Assembly: GCF_030246885.1 (NCBI RefSeq)
Contig: NZ_CP126739.1
Location: forward strand, 2,294,001-2,358,000
Length of the DNA stretch: 64,000 nucleotides
Origin: Microbacterium sp. zg-B185
Lineage (GTDB): Bacteria; Actinomycetota; Actinomycetes; Actinomycetales; Microbacteriaceae
Direction of reading: 5' to 3'
Numbering within the stretch: the stretch's first letter is position 1; each line of letters begins with the position of its first letter. A program made the position numbers and the translations under genes. A model generated the notes under the pieces. It saw only the letters and a list, made by a program, of their open reading frames with translations, searched no databases and was not told the origin of the DNA. Of this stretch, positions 50,783 to 59,781 are shown piece after piece.

Positions 50783-52779
50783 CGCTCCACCTCGACGAGC
50801 ATCGCGCGCAGTTCATCCATTACGGCCTCGAGGTCCCGGTCGATCTCTTCAAGTGGACGCGGGGGAACGTACTTGTAGAAGTGGCGGGTGAAGGGGATCT
50901 CCGCACCCTCCTTCGTCTTGGAGTGGTCGACCCATGCATCGGAAGCGTAGGGCAGCAGCTCGCGGGCGACGTAGACGTCGACGTCCTCGTCCCACGGCAC
51001 GTTCTCGGTGTCGCGGAGTGAGGCATCCGGGTCGGGATTGCCCTTCGCGTCGAGGCACACGTCGGCGGTGTCGTCCTGCTCACCGAGCTCCGTCGTGACG
51101 GTCTTCAGCAGCTGAGCGGGGAGAGCGAGGCCCTCGGCCTTGCCGGCATCCTTCAATGCCTTCTGGAACTGCGCCCGGTCCTTCCAGAGCAGCGCGTCGG
51201 GCGTTTCGTCTCGCGCCTGCGGCGCTCGCTCAACGAGCGGAGGTGTGGCGGCGAGGTTTTGCAACGTGCGGCGCAGGGCGGCAGCATCCCTATCACTCAG
51301 CTTCTCGATCGCCTTCGTCGCCATGACCGCGTCGATGCGTTCGGGGGTCGCCTGCCAGTTCAGCTTGAGCGGGCGCTCGATGGTGATGGTGCGGTAGAGG
51401 AACTCCTCGTTGCGGAAGATCTTCGAGTGCTCGCCGGCCTCGAACCCCGCGTACAGGCCGACGATGGTCTCGATGTTCTCCGGGGAGAGTTCGTTGCGTT
51501 TGGACCCGAGGCCTTTGCGGAGCTTGGTGAACATATCGCGGCCATCGATCAGCTGCACCCGGCCCTTGCGGTCGGCGGTCTTGCGGTTGGTCAGCACCCA
51601 GATGTAGGTGGAGATGCCGGTGTTGTAGAACATGTCCTTCGGCAGCCCGACGATCGCCTCGACGAGGTCGTTGTCTAGCAGCCACTTGCGGATGTTCGAC
51701 TCCCCGCCGCCGGCGGCGCCGGAGAATAGAGGCGATCCATTCAGAACGATCGCCATCCGGGAACCGCCATCTTCGGGCTTGCGCATCTTCGACACCAGGT
51801 GCAGCAGGAACAGCATCGCGCCGTCGCTGACCGAGGGTGTGCCGGGTCCGAAACGCCCGTTGAAGCCGAGCTTGGTGTGCTCGTCGTCGACGTAGGCGCG
51901 CTGGTCTTTCCAGTCGACGCCGAACGGCGGGTTGGAGAGGCCGTAGTCGAACTTCTTGTCGTCGAAGTGGTCTTCGGTGAGGGTGTCGCCGAGGGCGATG
52001 TTGTCGACGTCCTGGCCCTTGATGACCATGTCGGCTTTGCAGATCGCGTACGAGGCGTCGTTGTAGTCCTGCCCGTACAGGCTGAGCTGGATGCCCGGGT
52101 TCATCTTCCGCAGGTACTCGTCCGCGACCGACAGCATGCCGCCGGTGCCGGCGGTCGGGTCGTAGATGGAGCGCACCACGCCCGACTTCGACAGCGCGTC
52201 GTCGTCGACTGCGAATAGCAGCTGCACCATCAGCGCGATGACTTCACGCGGGGTGTAGTGGTCGCCGGCGGTCTCGTTCGACTTTTCGTTAGCGAACCGG
52301 ATGAGCTCTTCGAACACGAGGCCCATCTGGATGTTGCTGACCGTGCGCGGGTGGAAGTCGGCCTGCGCAAACTTCTCCGTCACCACGAACAGTTTGTTCT
52401 TCTCGGCCAGCTTGTTCAGCGTCTTGTCGAACTCGAACCGCTCGAAGATGTCGCGGACGTTCGGCGAGAAGCCAGCCAGGTATGACGAGAGGTTCGCACG
52501 GAGATCGGCCGGGTCGGCCACGAGCTTGGCGAAGTCGAATGGGCTCGTGTTGTAGAACTGGTGCCTCGACGCGCCGGTTAGCTTGATCGTCTGGAGCATT
52601 TCGGGAGCGCCGGCGACGGTCGGCGCGACCTCAAGGACGGCTGCCTTCGTGTCGGCCAAGACGGCGTCGAGCCGGCGGAGCACCGTGAACGGGAGCGCCA
52701 CCGAGCCGTACTCCGACGGCTTGAACGGGCCGCGCAGCGACTCGGCGATACTCCAGATGAAGTTGACGTGGTTGACCAC
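50779..52779 (-). CDS. hsdM: Type I restriction enzyme M subunit
   Basis: 666 aa N6-adenine methyltransferase. HsdM_N lies at the start (VNFIWSIAESLRGPFKPSEY), SAM motif I is YDPTAGTGGMLSVADEYLRK and the catalytic motif LSNPPFGVDW. The long C-terminal part includes LIDGRDMFTKLRKGLGSKRN and a coiled tail (LEEIDRDLEAVMDELRAMLV). GTG 52779 is chosen since GGAG lies 8 bases upstream and the protein then begins at the family's usual N-terminus; an ATG at 52842 adds 21 atypical residues. It methylates the host target with HsdS and forms the restriction complex with HsdR. Confidence 0.93.
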   Translation of the reverse strand: MVNHVNFIWSIAESLRGPFKPSEYGSVALPFTVLRRLDAVLADTKAAVLEVAPTVAGAPEMLQTIKLTGASRHQFYNTSPFDFAKLVADPADLRANLSSYLAGFSPNVRDIFERFEFDKTLNKLAEKNKLFVVTEKFAQADFHPRTVSNIQMGLVFEELIRFANEKSNETAGDHYTPREVIALMVQLLFAVDDDALSKSGVVRSIYDPTAGTGGMLSVADEYLRKMNPGIQLSLYGQDYNDASYAICKADMVIKGQDVDNIALGDTLTEDHFDDKKFDYGLSNPPFGVDWKDQRAYVDDEHTKLGFNGRFGPGTPSVSDGAMLFLLHLVSKMRKPEDGGSRMAIVLNGSPLFSGAAGGGESNIRKWLLDNDLVEAIVGLPKDMFYNTGISTYIWVLTNRKTADRKGRVQLIDGRDMFTKLRKGLGSKRNELSPENIETIVGLYAGFEAGEHSKIFRNEEFLYRTITIERPLKLNWQATPERIDAVMATKAIEKLSDRDAAALRRTLQNLAATPPLVERAPQARDETPDALLWKDRAQFQKALKDAGKAEGLALPAQLLKTVTTELGEQDDTADVCLDAKGNPDPDASLRDTENVPWDEDVDVYVARELLPYASDAWVDHSKTKEGAEIPFTRHFYKYVPPRPLEEIDRDLEAVMDELRAMLVEVER

Positions 52780-52939
52780 GAGGGGCACTCCTGCCGCGTA
52801 GTAGGTACAGAGGTAGGCATACACGGATGCCGGCAATCTCATCCTGGCTTAGCCCAGGGGCTGCCGCGAACGCCCTGGGCGCGTGTCTGGACGTATTGAA
52901 TGTTGTCTCAGCGGCCGCGGCGTAGAACAGAATGTGAGA

Positions 52940-55366
52940 ATGCAACCTGACCTACAGACGCCGATGAAGGTGTTTGGGCTGCCGCAGCATCTTGTTGTGC
53001 CGATCTATCAGCGTCCGTACGTGTGGAAGGAGGATGATCAGTGGGCGCCGCTCTGGCAGGACGTTCGGCGGATGGCCGAGCTGAGGCTTGGCTCCCAGTC
53101 CGCCGCTTCGCACTTTCTCGGTGCCGTAGTGCTTCAAACGCAAGAGGCGGCGCACGGGTCAGTCCCGGCGAGCAACGTGATTGATGGTCAGCAACGCCTC
53201 ACTACCCTGCAGCTCCTGATGGATGCAGCCGGCGCCGTCCTCGATGAGTACGGCGAGGACATACTGTCGGGTCGGTTGGCCAACCTCACACACAACCAAC
53301 CAATCTTCGTCGCAGATGGCGAAAGTCCACTCAAGCTTCGGCATACCAATCGCGACGCGATGGCCTTTGATGAGGTCATGAACGCGGAACCGCCTGTCGA
53401 TCACCGATCGTTGCGGCATTCCGGCAGCAGGATTGTCCAGGCGCATGCGTATTTCGTAGGGGCGTGCCGCACCTGGTTGGACGAGGCGATCCCCGAAGAA
53501 CGGTCCACGCGCGCGAGTGCACTCGTCAGCGTGCTGGAACAAGGGCTTCACCTCGTAACGATCACGCTGACGGCCGGCGAGAATTCGCAGGAGATCTTTG
53601 AGACGCTCAACGCGCGAGGTACGCCCTTGTCCGCGGCAGATCTCATCCGCAACTTCGTTTTCCAGAAGCTAGCGCAGGAGGGAGTGGACACGGCAACGGC
53701 ACATACGGAGCATTGGCCGTTCGAAACCGACTTCTGGGAGCGCGAGGTCAGCGTTGGCCGGTACTTCGTTAGCCGGAGTTCGCTGTTCTTCAACCAATGG
53801 CTGGCATCGCGTGCCGGCGAAGAGATAAGCCCGCTCTCGACTTTCGCCAGATTCAAGACGTACGTCGAGCATGAATCCGACACACCACTGAGGGTCTTGC
53901 TTCCCGTTATCAAGAGTCAGGCCGACCTATACGAAGCGTGGACGCGCCATTCAGAGCAGTCCGACAGGCAGCTACCGCCGGTCGAGATGTGCATGTACCG
54001 CATGCGAACCAATTCAATCGAAGTCCTGAAGCCAGCCATGATCTGGCTTCACGAGCCCGGTCTCGGGATTCCCCAACCTGTCGCGGACGCTGTGATCGCG
54101 ATCCTTGAGAGCTGGGTCATGCGCCGGTTGCTCCTGCGTCTAACAACTTCCGATCTCGGACGCATCGTCGCGGATGTGATCAAGGCGAACCGCGACGCCG
54201 CGGCCGAGGAACTGGAGAGTCGCGTCTGTTCTCACCTCGAGCGACTCAACCGAGCGAGCACATACTGGCCGGGAGACGACGAGCTTCGCGAGGCGCTACG
54301 CACAGACCCGGTCTACCGGCGCTTCAATCGGGGTCGCCTCCGCGCGATTTTCGAGGCAGTGGAGAACCGTTTTCGCTCCTTCACCAACCAGCCACAGGTT
54401 CCCCGGCGCGGATATCCCATCGAGCACGTCCTTCCGCAGAAGTGGGAGGACAACTGGCCGGTGCACGACGAGGCAGGCGCCTCGATTCGCGCGGACCACA
54501 TCCATCGACTCGGAAATCTGACGCTCCTGACAACGAGTCTGAATTCGAAGGTCTCGAACGGGCCTTGGAAGGTGAAGCGCGAAGCGTTCCAAGAACACGA
54601 CACCCTCCTTCTTACGAGTCGACTTCTGAAATCAGTCGAAGGAGCGGATTGGGATGAGTCGACGATCGACGCGCGGACCGACCTGCTCACGGACGCGCTG
54701 CTCGCCATTTGGCCGGTATCACCGGGCCACACCGGAGCCATCGCTGATCCGCAATCTCGTGCAAGTGCGGAGGTGACCATTCGCGACCTAGTCAAGAGTG
54801 GGGCGCTTCCGGCCAGCACTCGGCTTCGACCCCGTCATGGCGATCCCGCCAAGTTTGAGGCGGTCGTAGGGGAAGACGGCAGATTGCGCATTGGAGAGAA
54901 AGTCTTCGCGACTCCCTCCGGAGCGGGCGCTTTCGCACTCGGCAGAGCGGTGAACGGGTGGTACTTCTGGTTCCTACCCGACGGTCGTCTTCTCGAGGAC
55001 CTACGCGCTATTCACCGTGGGCAACCAGTCTCCGCACCTCGGTTCGACTGGGCTCCTCTGCACGCGATCCTCGAGGCAATCCCGGCGGGTCGCTGGACCA
55101 CGTACGGGGCCCTCGCTGAAGTCATCGGCACGGCTGCCCAGCCGCTCGGGGCACATGTCGCCGATTGTCAACAGTGCACGCACGCGTATCGCGTTCTCAC
55201 GAGCGACGGTCGTGTGTCCGGGGGGTTCCGATGGTCGGACGGTGAGGCCGGCGGAGACCCGACGGAAAGGCTCGCTGCGGAAGGCGTCCTATTCCAGGCA
55301 GGGCGCGCCTCGCGCGAGCACGAACTCACGGCAGACGAACTCGCCGAGTTGCTGACGGAGCAGTGA
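52940..55366 (+). CDS. GmrSD-like type IV restriction protein fused to RAMA-like and alkyltransferase-like domains
   Basis: 808 aa from ATG 52940 (GTG 52934 possible). DUF262 (GmrS): VPIYQRPYVWKEDDQWAPLW and NVIDGQQRLTTLQLLMDAAG. DUF1524 (GmrD) HNH: YPIEHVLPQKW near 494 and HRLGNLTLLTTSLNSKVSNG. A RAMA-like region follows (about 633-690: GRLRIGEKVFATPSGAGAFA, VNGWYFWFLPDG). Then an alkyltransferase-like module (about 703-790): LEAIPAGRWTTYGALAEVIG and YRVLTSDGRVSGGFRW, in which the PCHR active site is replaced by CTHAYR. It probably recognises modified DNA and cuts it. Divergent from hsdM. Confidence 0.88.
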   Translation: MQPDLQTPMKVFGLPQHLVVPIYQRPYVWKEDDQWAPLWQDVRRMAELRLGSQSAASHFLGAVVLQTQEAAHGSVPASNVIDGQQRLTTLQLLMDAAGAVLDEYGEDILSGRLANLTHNQPIFVADGESPLKLRHTNRDAMAFDEVMNAEPPVDHRSLRHSGSRIVQAHAYFVGACRTWLDEAIPEERSTRASALVSVLEQGLHLVTITLTAGENSQEIFETLNARGTPLSAADLIRNFVFQKLAQEGVDTATAHTEHWPFETDFWEREVSVGRYFVSRSSLFFNQWLASRAGEEISPLSTFARFKTYVEHESDTPLRVLLPVIKSQADLYEAWTRHSEQSDRQLPPVEMCMYRMRTNSIEVLKPAMIWLHEPGLGIPQPVADAVIAILESWVMRRLLLRLTTSDLGRIVADVIKANRDAAAEELESRVCSHLERLNRASTYWPGDDELREALRTDPVYRRFNRGRLRAIFEAVENRFRSFTNQPQVPRRGYPIEHVLPQKWEDNWPVHDEAGASIRADHIHRLGNLTLLTTSLNSKVSNGPWKVKREAFQEHDTLLLTSRLLKSVEGADWDESTIDARTDLLTDALLAIWPVSPGHTGAIADPQSRASAEVTIRDLVKSGALPASTRLRPRHGDPAKFEAVVGEDGRLRIGEKVFATPSGAGAFALGRAVNGWYFWFLPDGRLLEDLRAIHRGQPVSAPRFDWAPLHAILEAIPAGRWTTYGALAEVIGTAAQPLGAHVADCQQCTHAYRVLTSDGRVSGGFRWSDGEAGGDPTERLAAEGVLFQAGRASREHELTADELAELLTEQ

Positions 55367-55772
55367 GAGGGGCCGTCTGCCTGTCGCCATCCCCTTCTCC
55401 TCGGCAGGCCGCCGAGGGCGAATCGCCCGCTCTGGCGGACGCGCGGTGCATCACATTCCGCCGGTATTCAGTCTTCGCCCTCGCTCTGACAATTAGCGAT
55501 TCAGCGATCGGGCGCGGCGCAGTGCTCGTCGTCGAACGGCTGCTAAGCGGAGCGCGCCAACGCGGAGTCTGCAAGGAGTGAGCGGAGAGAACGGAGGCGC
55601 GACCGATCGCTACACTCTCGGCGTCGGACGGAGGGCGCCCCTCCACCCCAACGGCAATTGATGACGTCTTCCGTCATCTATCCCCATCTGTCGTCGGCAC
55701 CGTTGACGGCATCCGACCCGTGTCCGACACTGGCCCCATAGTGATGTCAAGCCGGCACGAGCGGAGGTCGAG
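55367..55772. other. Intergenic region before the integrase
   Basis: About 400 bases without a supportable gene; a rightward opening at 55363-55581 has no family resemblance and no ribosome site. The integrase promoter presumably lies near 55690-55760. Nothing else recognised. Confidence 0.45.
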
Positions 55773-56903
55773 ATGGGCAGCATCGCCCCGTACGAAACGA
55801 CAAAGGGCCGCCGCTACCGCGTGCGCTATCGCAAGCCTGATCTCACGCAGGCGGAGAAGCGCGGCTTCACGACAATGCGCGAAGCGAAGCTGTACCTCTC
55901 CATGGTCACGGTGTCGAAGTCGAAAGGCGAGTACATCGATCCGTCGTCATCCCGGGTTCCGGTCCGGATGTTCGCGGACAGCTGGCTGAGATCGAAGCAG
56001 CCGCCGATGTCGAAGCCGTCCTATTACATGACGCTCGAGCAGGCGTGGAAGAACCACGTCGCGCCGACGTGGGCAGATCGGGAGATCTGGTCGATCCGAC
56101 GCTCCGAGGTTCAGGATTGGGTGTCCGATCTCGCGACGCGGAAGTCGCGCACAGTCGTCCTTCGCGCGCTGGGGGTCCTGGCCGGCATCGTCGACGTCGC
56201 CATCGACGATCGTCGCCTGGCAAGCAATCCGGCCCGCCACATCCGGAACCTCCCTCGGCACGGGCCGGGCAAGCGCCGCGTCTACCTTTCACATGACCAG
56301 GTGGCGACGCTGGCAGCGTGCTCGGCACATCCCACGCTCGTCTTGACACTGGCGTACTGCGGTCTGCGCTGGGGTGAGGCGACGGGGTTGCGGGTGCGCA
56401 GCGTGAACCGGCTGCGTCGGCGCTTCGTCATCGAGGAGAACGCCGTCATGATCGCCTACGAGATCCACGTGGGCACGCCCAAGACGCAGGAGCGTCGTTC
56501 GGTCCCCTACCCCGAGCGTCTCACTCCCATGATCGAGCAGGCGTGCGCCGGCAAGGGTCCGGAGGGTCTGCTGTTCGGCGACGGAGTCAATCACATGCGT
56601 AACTCGGGCGAGAAGGGGTGGTTCGCGAACGCGGTGCGGCGCGCGCAGGAGTTTGATCCGTCGATCCCTCGGCTCACTCCGCACGACCTCCGTCACACCG
56701 CCGCATCGCTGGCGATCAGTTCGGGCGCGAACGTGAAGGCTGTGCAGCGAATGCTCGGGCACGCATCAGCGGCGATGACACTGGACACCTACGCAGACCT
56801 CTTCGACGACGATCTGGATGCTGTGGCAGCGAGACTGAACGACGCGATGCCGCTCGTAGCCCTGCCGACCGGTCCTCAGACCCGGTACGCGCGTCCGCGG
56901 TAA
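55773..56903 (+). CDS. Tyrosine recombinase (integrase) of the island
   Basis: 376 aa. The N-terminal arm-binding domain (GSIAPYETTKGRRYRVRYRK) and core-binding SAM-like domain (ADSWLRSKQPPMSKPSYYMT) precede the catalytic domain. Catalytic residues: Arg in LTLAYCGLRWGEATGLRVRS, His-x2-Arg in LTPHDLRHTAASLAISSGAN, His in QRMLGHASAAMTLDTYADLF and the nucleophilic Tyr in that same stretch. GGAGG precedes the ATG. It lies 218 bases from the tRNA attachment site and should integrate and excise the island. Confidence 0.95.
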   Translation: MGSIAPYETTKGRRYRVRYRKPDLTQAEKRGFTTMREAKLYLSMVTVSKSKGEYIDPSSSRVPVRMFADSWLRSKQPPMSKPSYYMTLEQAWKNHVAPTWADREIWSIRRSEVQDWVSDLATRKSRTVVLRALGVLAGIVDVAIDDRRLASNPARHIRNLPRHGPGKRRVYLSHDQVATLAACSAHPTLVLTLAYCGLRWGEATGLRVRSVNRLRRRFVIEENAVMIAYEIHVGTPKTQERRSVPYPERLTPMIEQACAGKGPEGLLFGDGVNHMRNSGEKGWFANAVRRAQEFDPSIPRLTPHDLRHTAASLAISSGANVKAVQRMLGHASAAMTLDTYADLFDDDLDAVAARLNDAMPLVALPTGPQTRYARPR

Positions 56904-57039
56904 CCCAGAGAGCAGATTGCTCAGTTTTCCGACGAGGCACGCGACGTCGAAAATGGTCGATTTCGGCGTTCCGCGACGGCCGACGAAGCCCCGCGAAGGC
57001 GTTCGTTTCTGCCCCGAACCGGCCCTCGCAGTTTCCAAA

Positions 57040-57061
57040 ATGTGGGCAAAATGTGGGCAAA
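57040..57061. repeat. Right arm-type integrase repeats
   Basis: ATGTGGGCAAA occurs twice in tandem (57040-57050, 57051-57061), in the same orientation and with the same flank (AAAA) as the left pair at 32746. It lies 61 bases inside the right attachment core. Confidence 0.75.
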
Positions 57062-57121
57062 AACGCGACTTCTGTGGCCTGACCAAGGAAAGAATCCCTG
57101 GTCAGGGGCAAAAAATCACTG

Positions 57122-57142
57122 TGCCCCTGGAGGGACTCGAAC
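57122..57142. repeat. Island right attachment site in tRNA-Arg
   Basis: The 21-base core covers the discriminator base, the acceptor 3' strand, the T-stem 3' strand and most of the T-loop of the tRNA-Arg gene, so the tRNA stays intact. It is identical to 32611-32631. Confidence 0.88.
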
Positions 57143-57193
57143 CCCCAACCGTTTCCTTAGGACGGAACTGCTCTTCCATTGAGCTACAGAGGC
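57122..57193 (-). tRNA. tRNA-Arg (anticodon CCT)
   Basis: 72-base cloverleaf. Acceptor GCCTCTG pairs with CAGGGGC (one G-T pair), D-arm GCTC/GAGC, anticodon arm TTCC-GTCCTAA-GGAA with anticodon CCT, variable CGGTT, T-arm GGGGG-TTCGAGT-CCCTC, discriminator A, no encoded CCA. The outer anticodon-stem pair is a G-A mismatch and base 32 is G, both slightly unusual. It reads AGG codons. Confidence 0.88.
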
Positions 57194-57301
57194 TGGCCGG
57201 GTCAGTTTAGCCGAATGCCGCAGGCTCCCCGACGAAGCGGCCGCCTCAATACTGGCCGTTCGGCCGATGTGGGTTTCGTCCGGCACCGGGACGATCAAGG
57301 C

Positions 57302-57955
57302 ATGACCGAGACCCTCGCCCGCACCACCCGAGTCAGAAGCACCCGTGACTGGCTCATTCCCCTCGGGCTGGTCGCTCTCAGCCTCGTCCCCGTGGTCGCC
57401 GGGGCCTCCCGCGTGGCGTCCCTCGCGACCGGCGTGGAACTCACCCCCGACAACGCCCGCTTCGTCGGGATGCCGTTGCCGGTGATCCTTCACATCGTCG
57501 GCTCGACCACCTACTGCCTGCTCGGCGCCTTCCAGTTTCAGACGAGCTTCCGCCGTCGGCATCCACGATGGCACCGCCTCAGCGGACGGATCCTGGTCCC
57601 AATGGGCTTGGTCGCCGCCCTATCAGGCTTGTGGATGACGGCGTTCTACGCGCTCCCCGCGACTGACGGTGGCCTGCTGCCCCTCGTACGGTGGGTGTTC
57701 GGCCTCGGCATGGTCGCCGCGATCGCGCTGGGAGTCGCGACGGTCCTACGGCGCGACTTCGCCATGCATCGTGCCTGGATGATCCGGGCGTACGCCATCG
57801 GCATCGCCGCAGGCACGCAGGTGTTCACCACACTGCCGTGGGTGCTGGCAGTCGGTGCGCAGGATGCGACGGCCAAGACGATCACGATGACGGCGGGGTG
57901 GATTCTCAACCTCGCCGTCGCGGAGTGGATCATCCGCCGACGTCCCACCTCATAG
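57302..57955 (+). CDS. DUF2306 membrane protein
   Basis: 217 aa with about five helices (LIPLGLVALSLVPVVAGASR, ILHIVGSTTYCLLGAFQFQT and others). RRRHPRWHRLSGRILVPMGL and RRDFAMHRAWMIRAYAIGIA carry the conserved His/Arg pattern of DUF2306, which resembles haem-type membrane proteins. AAGG precedes the ATG. The sensor kinase gene begins 9 bases after its stop, so it may be part of the sensing or output of that system. Confidence 0.85.
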   Translation: MTETLARTTRVRSTRDWLIPLGLVALSLVPVVAGASRVASLATGVELTPDNARFVGMPLPVILHIVGSTTYCLLGAFQFQTSFRRRHPRWHRLSGRILVPMGLVAALSGLWMTAFYALPATDGGLLPLVRWVFGLGMVAAIALGVATVLRRDFAMHRAWMIRAYAIGIAAGTQVFTTLPWVLAVGAQDATAKTITMTAGWILNLAVAEWIIRRRPTS

Positions 57956-57964
57956 GATTCAGCC

Positions 57965-59101
57965 GTGACCCGCATCCTGCGCAGAGCCTGGGACTTTCCG
58001 GCGGCGCCCGGCGCGCCCGCCCGGGTCTGGCGGGACTGGGCGCTGGTCGGCATCCTGGCGCTCGGGGCGATGCTCGAAGCCCTCCTCCGCCCCGATCTGC
58101 CCTGGCGCTGGCCCACGTTAGTCCTCGAGCTCGGACTCATCGCCACCCTGCTGTCGCGGCGCACCCACCCGGGGCCGATGGTGGTCCTCGCATTCGGCGC
58201 GCTTGTGGTGATGGACACGGTCCGCCAGATCGCCGGAGTGCGCCCCACCGACAGCTACGCGCTCGTCGCGATGCTCGTGCTCACCTACGCCCTCGTGCGG
58301 TGGGGGTCGGGCCGGCACCTGTTCGCCGGCGGAACCGTCATCCTCCTCAGCATGGTGCGCACCTTCCTGGCGGATGCCGCGGATCTGCAGAACGTGATCG
58401 GCGGCATCGCCGTCGTCGGCGTCTGCGTCTCACTCGGCGCGGCCATGCGCTACCGCGCCGCCGCCCGCCTGCAGCGCCTTGCGCAGGTGCGCCTCGAGGA
58501 GCGCGAGCACCTCGCGCGCGATCTGCACGACACCGTCGCCCACCACGTCTCGGCCATCCTCCTGCGCGCCCAGGCGGGCCTGATCACGGCGGGCACCGAC
58601 CCGGCCCCCGCGCACGAGGCTCTGCGCGTCATCGAGGACGAAGCCAGCCAGAGCCTGCGGGAGATGCGATCGATGGTGCGCGTCCTCCGCGACGACACCC
58701 CGGCACACCGCTCCCCCACCGCCGGAGTCGCCGAGCTGCGTGCGCTGGCCAATCGCGACGGCGAGCCACCCGTGACCCTCGCCCTCCACGGCGAGCTCGA
58801 CTCCGCGACGGCAACCGCGCTGAACGCGGCCTACCGGATCGCGCAGGAGTCGGTCACCAACGCCCGCCGCCACGCGCAGCGGGCCTCCCTGATCGAACTC
58901 ACGGTCACCGCGAGCACCGACCGCATCGGCATCCGAATCCATGACGATGGCCTGCCCGCCTCCGCTGCCGGCTCCGGATTCGGCATCGAGGGGATGAAGG
59001 AGCGCGCCGCCCTGCTAGGCGGCACCTGCATCGCCGGCCCCGACCCCGACGGCGGCTGGACCGTGACGGCGGATCTGCCCACGGCGAGCGCCACCCGATG
59101 A
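57965..59101 (+). CDS. Sensor histidine kinase, DesK-type
   Basis: 378 aa. Four predicted N-terminal helices (WALVGILALGAMLEALL, MVVLAFGALVVMDTVRQIAG and others) are followed by HisKA_3 with RDLHDTVAHHVSAILLRAQA, where His is the phosphoacceptor, and a HATPase_c domain (RIAQESVTNARRHAQRASLI, DDGLPASAAGSGFGIEGMKE). The GTG start is supported by the spacing to the DUF2306 gene. It overlaps its cognate regulator by 4 bases. Confidence 0.93.
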   Translation: MTRILRRAWDFPAAPGAPARVWRDWALVGILALGAMLEALLRPDLPWRWPTLVLELGLIATLLSRRTHPGPMVVLAFGALVVMDTVRQIAGVRPTDSYALVAMLVLTYALVRWGSGRHLFAGGTVILLSMVRTFLADAADLQNVIGGIAVVGVCVSLGAAMRYRAAARLQRLAQVRLEEREHLARDLHDTVAHHVSAILLRAQAGLITAGTDPAPAHEALRVIEDEASQSLREMRSMVRVLRDDTPAHRSPTAGVAELRALANRDGEPPVTLALHGELDSATATALNAAYRIAQESVTNARRHAQRASLIELTVTASTDRIGIRIHDDGLPASAAGSGFGIEGMKERAALLGGTCIAGPDPDGGWTVTADLPTASATR

Positions 59102-59745
59102 TCCGGGTACTGATCGCCGACGACCAGCCAGTCGTGCGCACCGGCCTGCGCCTGATCCTGGACGCGCAGCCGGACATCGCCGTCGTCGGCGAGGCGACGA
59201 CGGGCCGGGAGGCGGTGCGCCTGGCCGGCGAACTGCGACCCGACGTCGGACTGTTCGACATCCGGATGCCCGACCTCGACGGCATCGAGGCCACCCGCCA
59301 GTTGGCCGGCCCTGCCGTTCGGGATCCGCTCGCGATCGTCGTGATCACGACCTTCGACCTCGACGAGTACGTGCACGCGGCGCTGAAGGCCGGCGCGCAC
59401 GGCTTCCTGCTCAAGGACGCCGGGCCGGTTCTGCTGGCCGATGCGGTGCGAGCGGCCGCCGCCGGTGACGCGCTGATCGATCCGGCTGTCACGGTGCGGC
59501 TGCTGGCGGCGTTCGCGGATGCCGCGCCCCGGGCTTCTGCCGCCACCCCGAGCGACCCGCTGACCCCACGCGAAGAGCAGGTGCTGAGCGCCGTCGCCCG
59601 TGGCCGCACCAACGCCGAGATCGCCGCCGATCTGTTCGTCAGTCTCGGCACCGTGAAGGCGCACCTGGCGAGCATCCTGCTCAAGCTCGGTGCCCGCAAC
59701 CGCGTCGAGGCGGCGATGTGGGCATATGAGACGCACCGGGTCTGA
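59098..59745 (+). CDS. NarL/LuxR-type response regulator
   Basis: 215 aa. Receiver: IRVLIADDQPVVRTGLRLIL, VGLFDIRMPDLDGIEATRQL (phospho-Asp), ITTFDLDEYVHAALKAGAHG and FLLKDAGP. LuxR domain: LTPREEQVLSAVARGRTNAE and SLGTVKAHLASILLKLGARN. Cognate partner of the kinase encoded immediately upstream; it is convergent with the kinase gene at 59782. Confidence 0.95.
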   Translation: MIRVLIADDQPVVRTGLRLILDAQPDIAVVGEATTGREAVRLAGELRPDVGLFDIRMPDLDGIEATRQLAGPAVRDPLAIVVITTFDLDEYVHAALKAGAHGFLLKDAGPVLLADAVRAAAAGDALIDPAVTVRLLAAFADAAPRASAATPSDPLTPREEQVLSAVARGRTNAEIAADLFVSLGTVKAHLASILLKLGARNRVEAAMWAYETHRV

Positions 59746-59781
59746 AACCGACCCGACACCCCTGCGCACGTCGCCGGGTGT

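Larger units (their letters stand above)
32611..57142. mobile_element. Integrative (probably mobilisable) defence island at tRNA-Arg(CCT)
   Basis: Bounded by an exact 21-bp direct repeat, at 32611-32631 and 57122-57142, where the right copy is the 3' end of an intact tRNA-Arg gene. Tandem GTGGGCAA repeats lie 115 bases inside the left end and 61 bases inside the right end. A tyrosine integrase lies next to the tRNA. Cargo is a VapBC-like pair, a MobF relaxase and at least four defence-type modules. No type IV secretion or FtsK/TraB genes are visible, so it is likely mobilised in trans. Parts, notably 41-46 kb, have visibly lower GC than the flanks. Confidence 0.88.
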
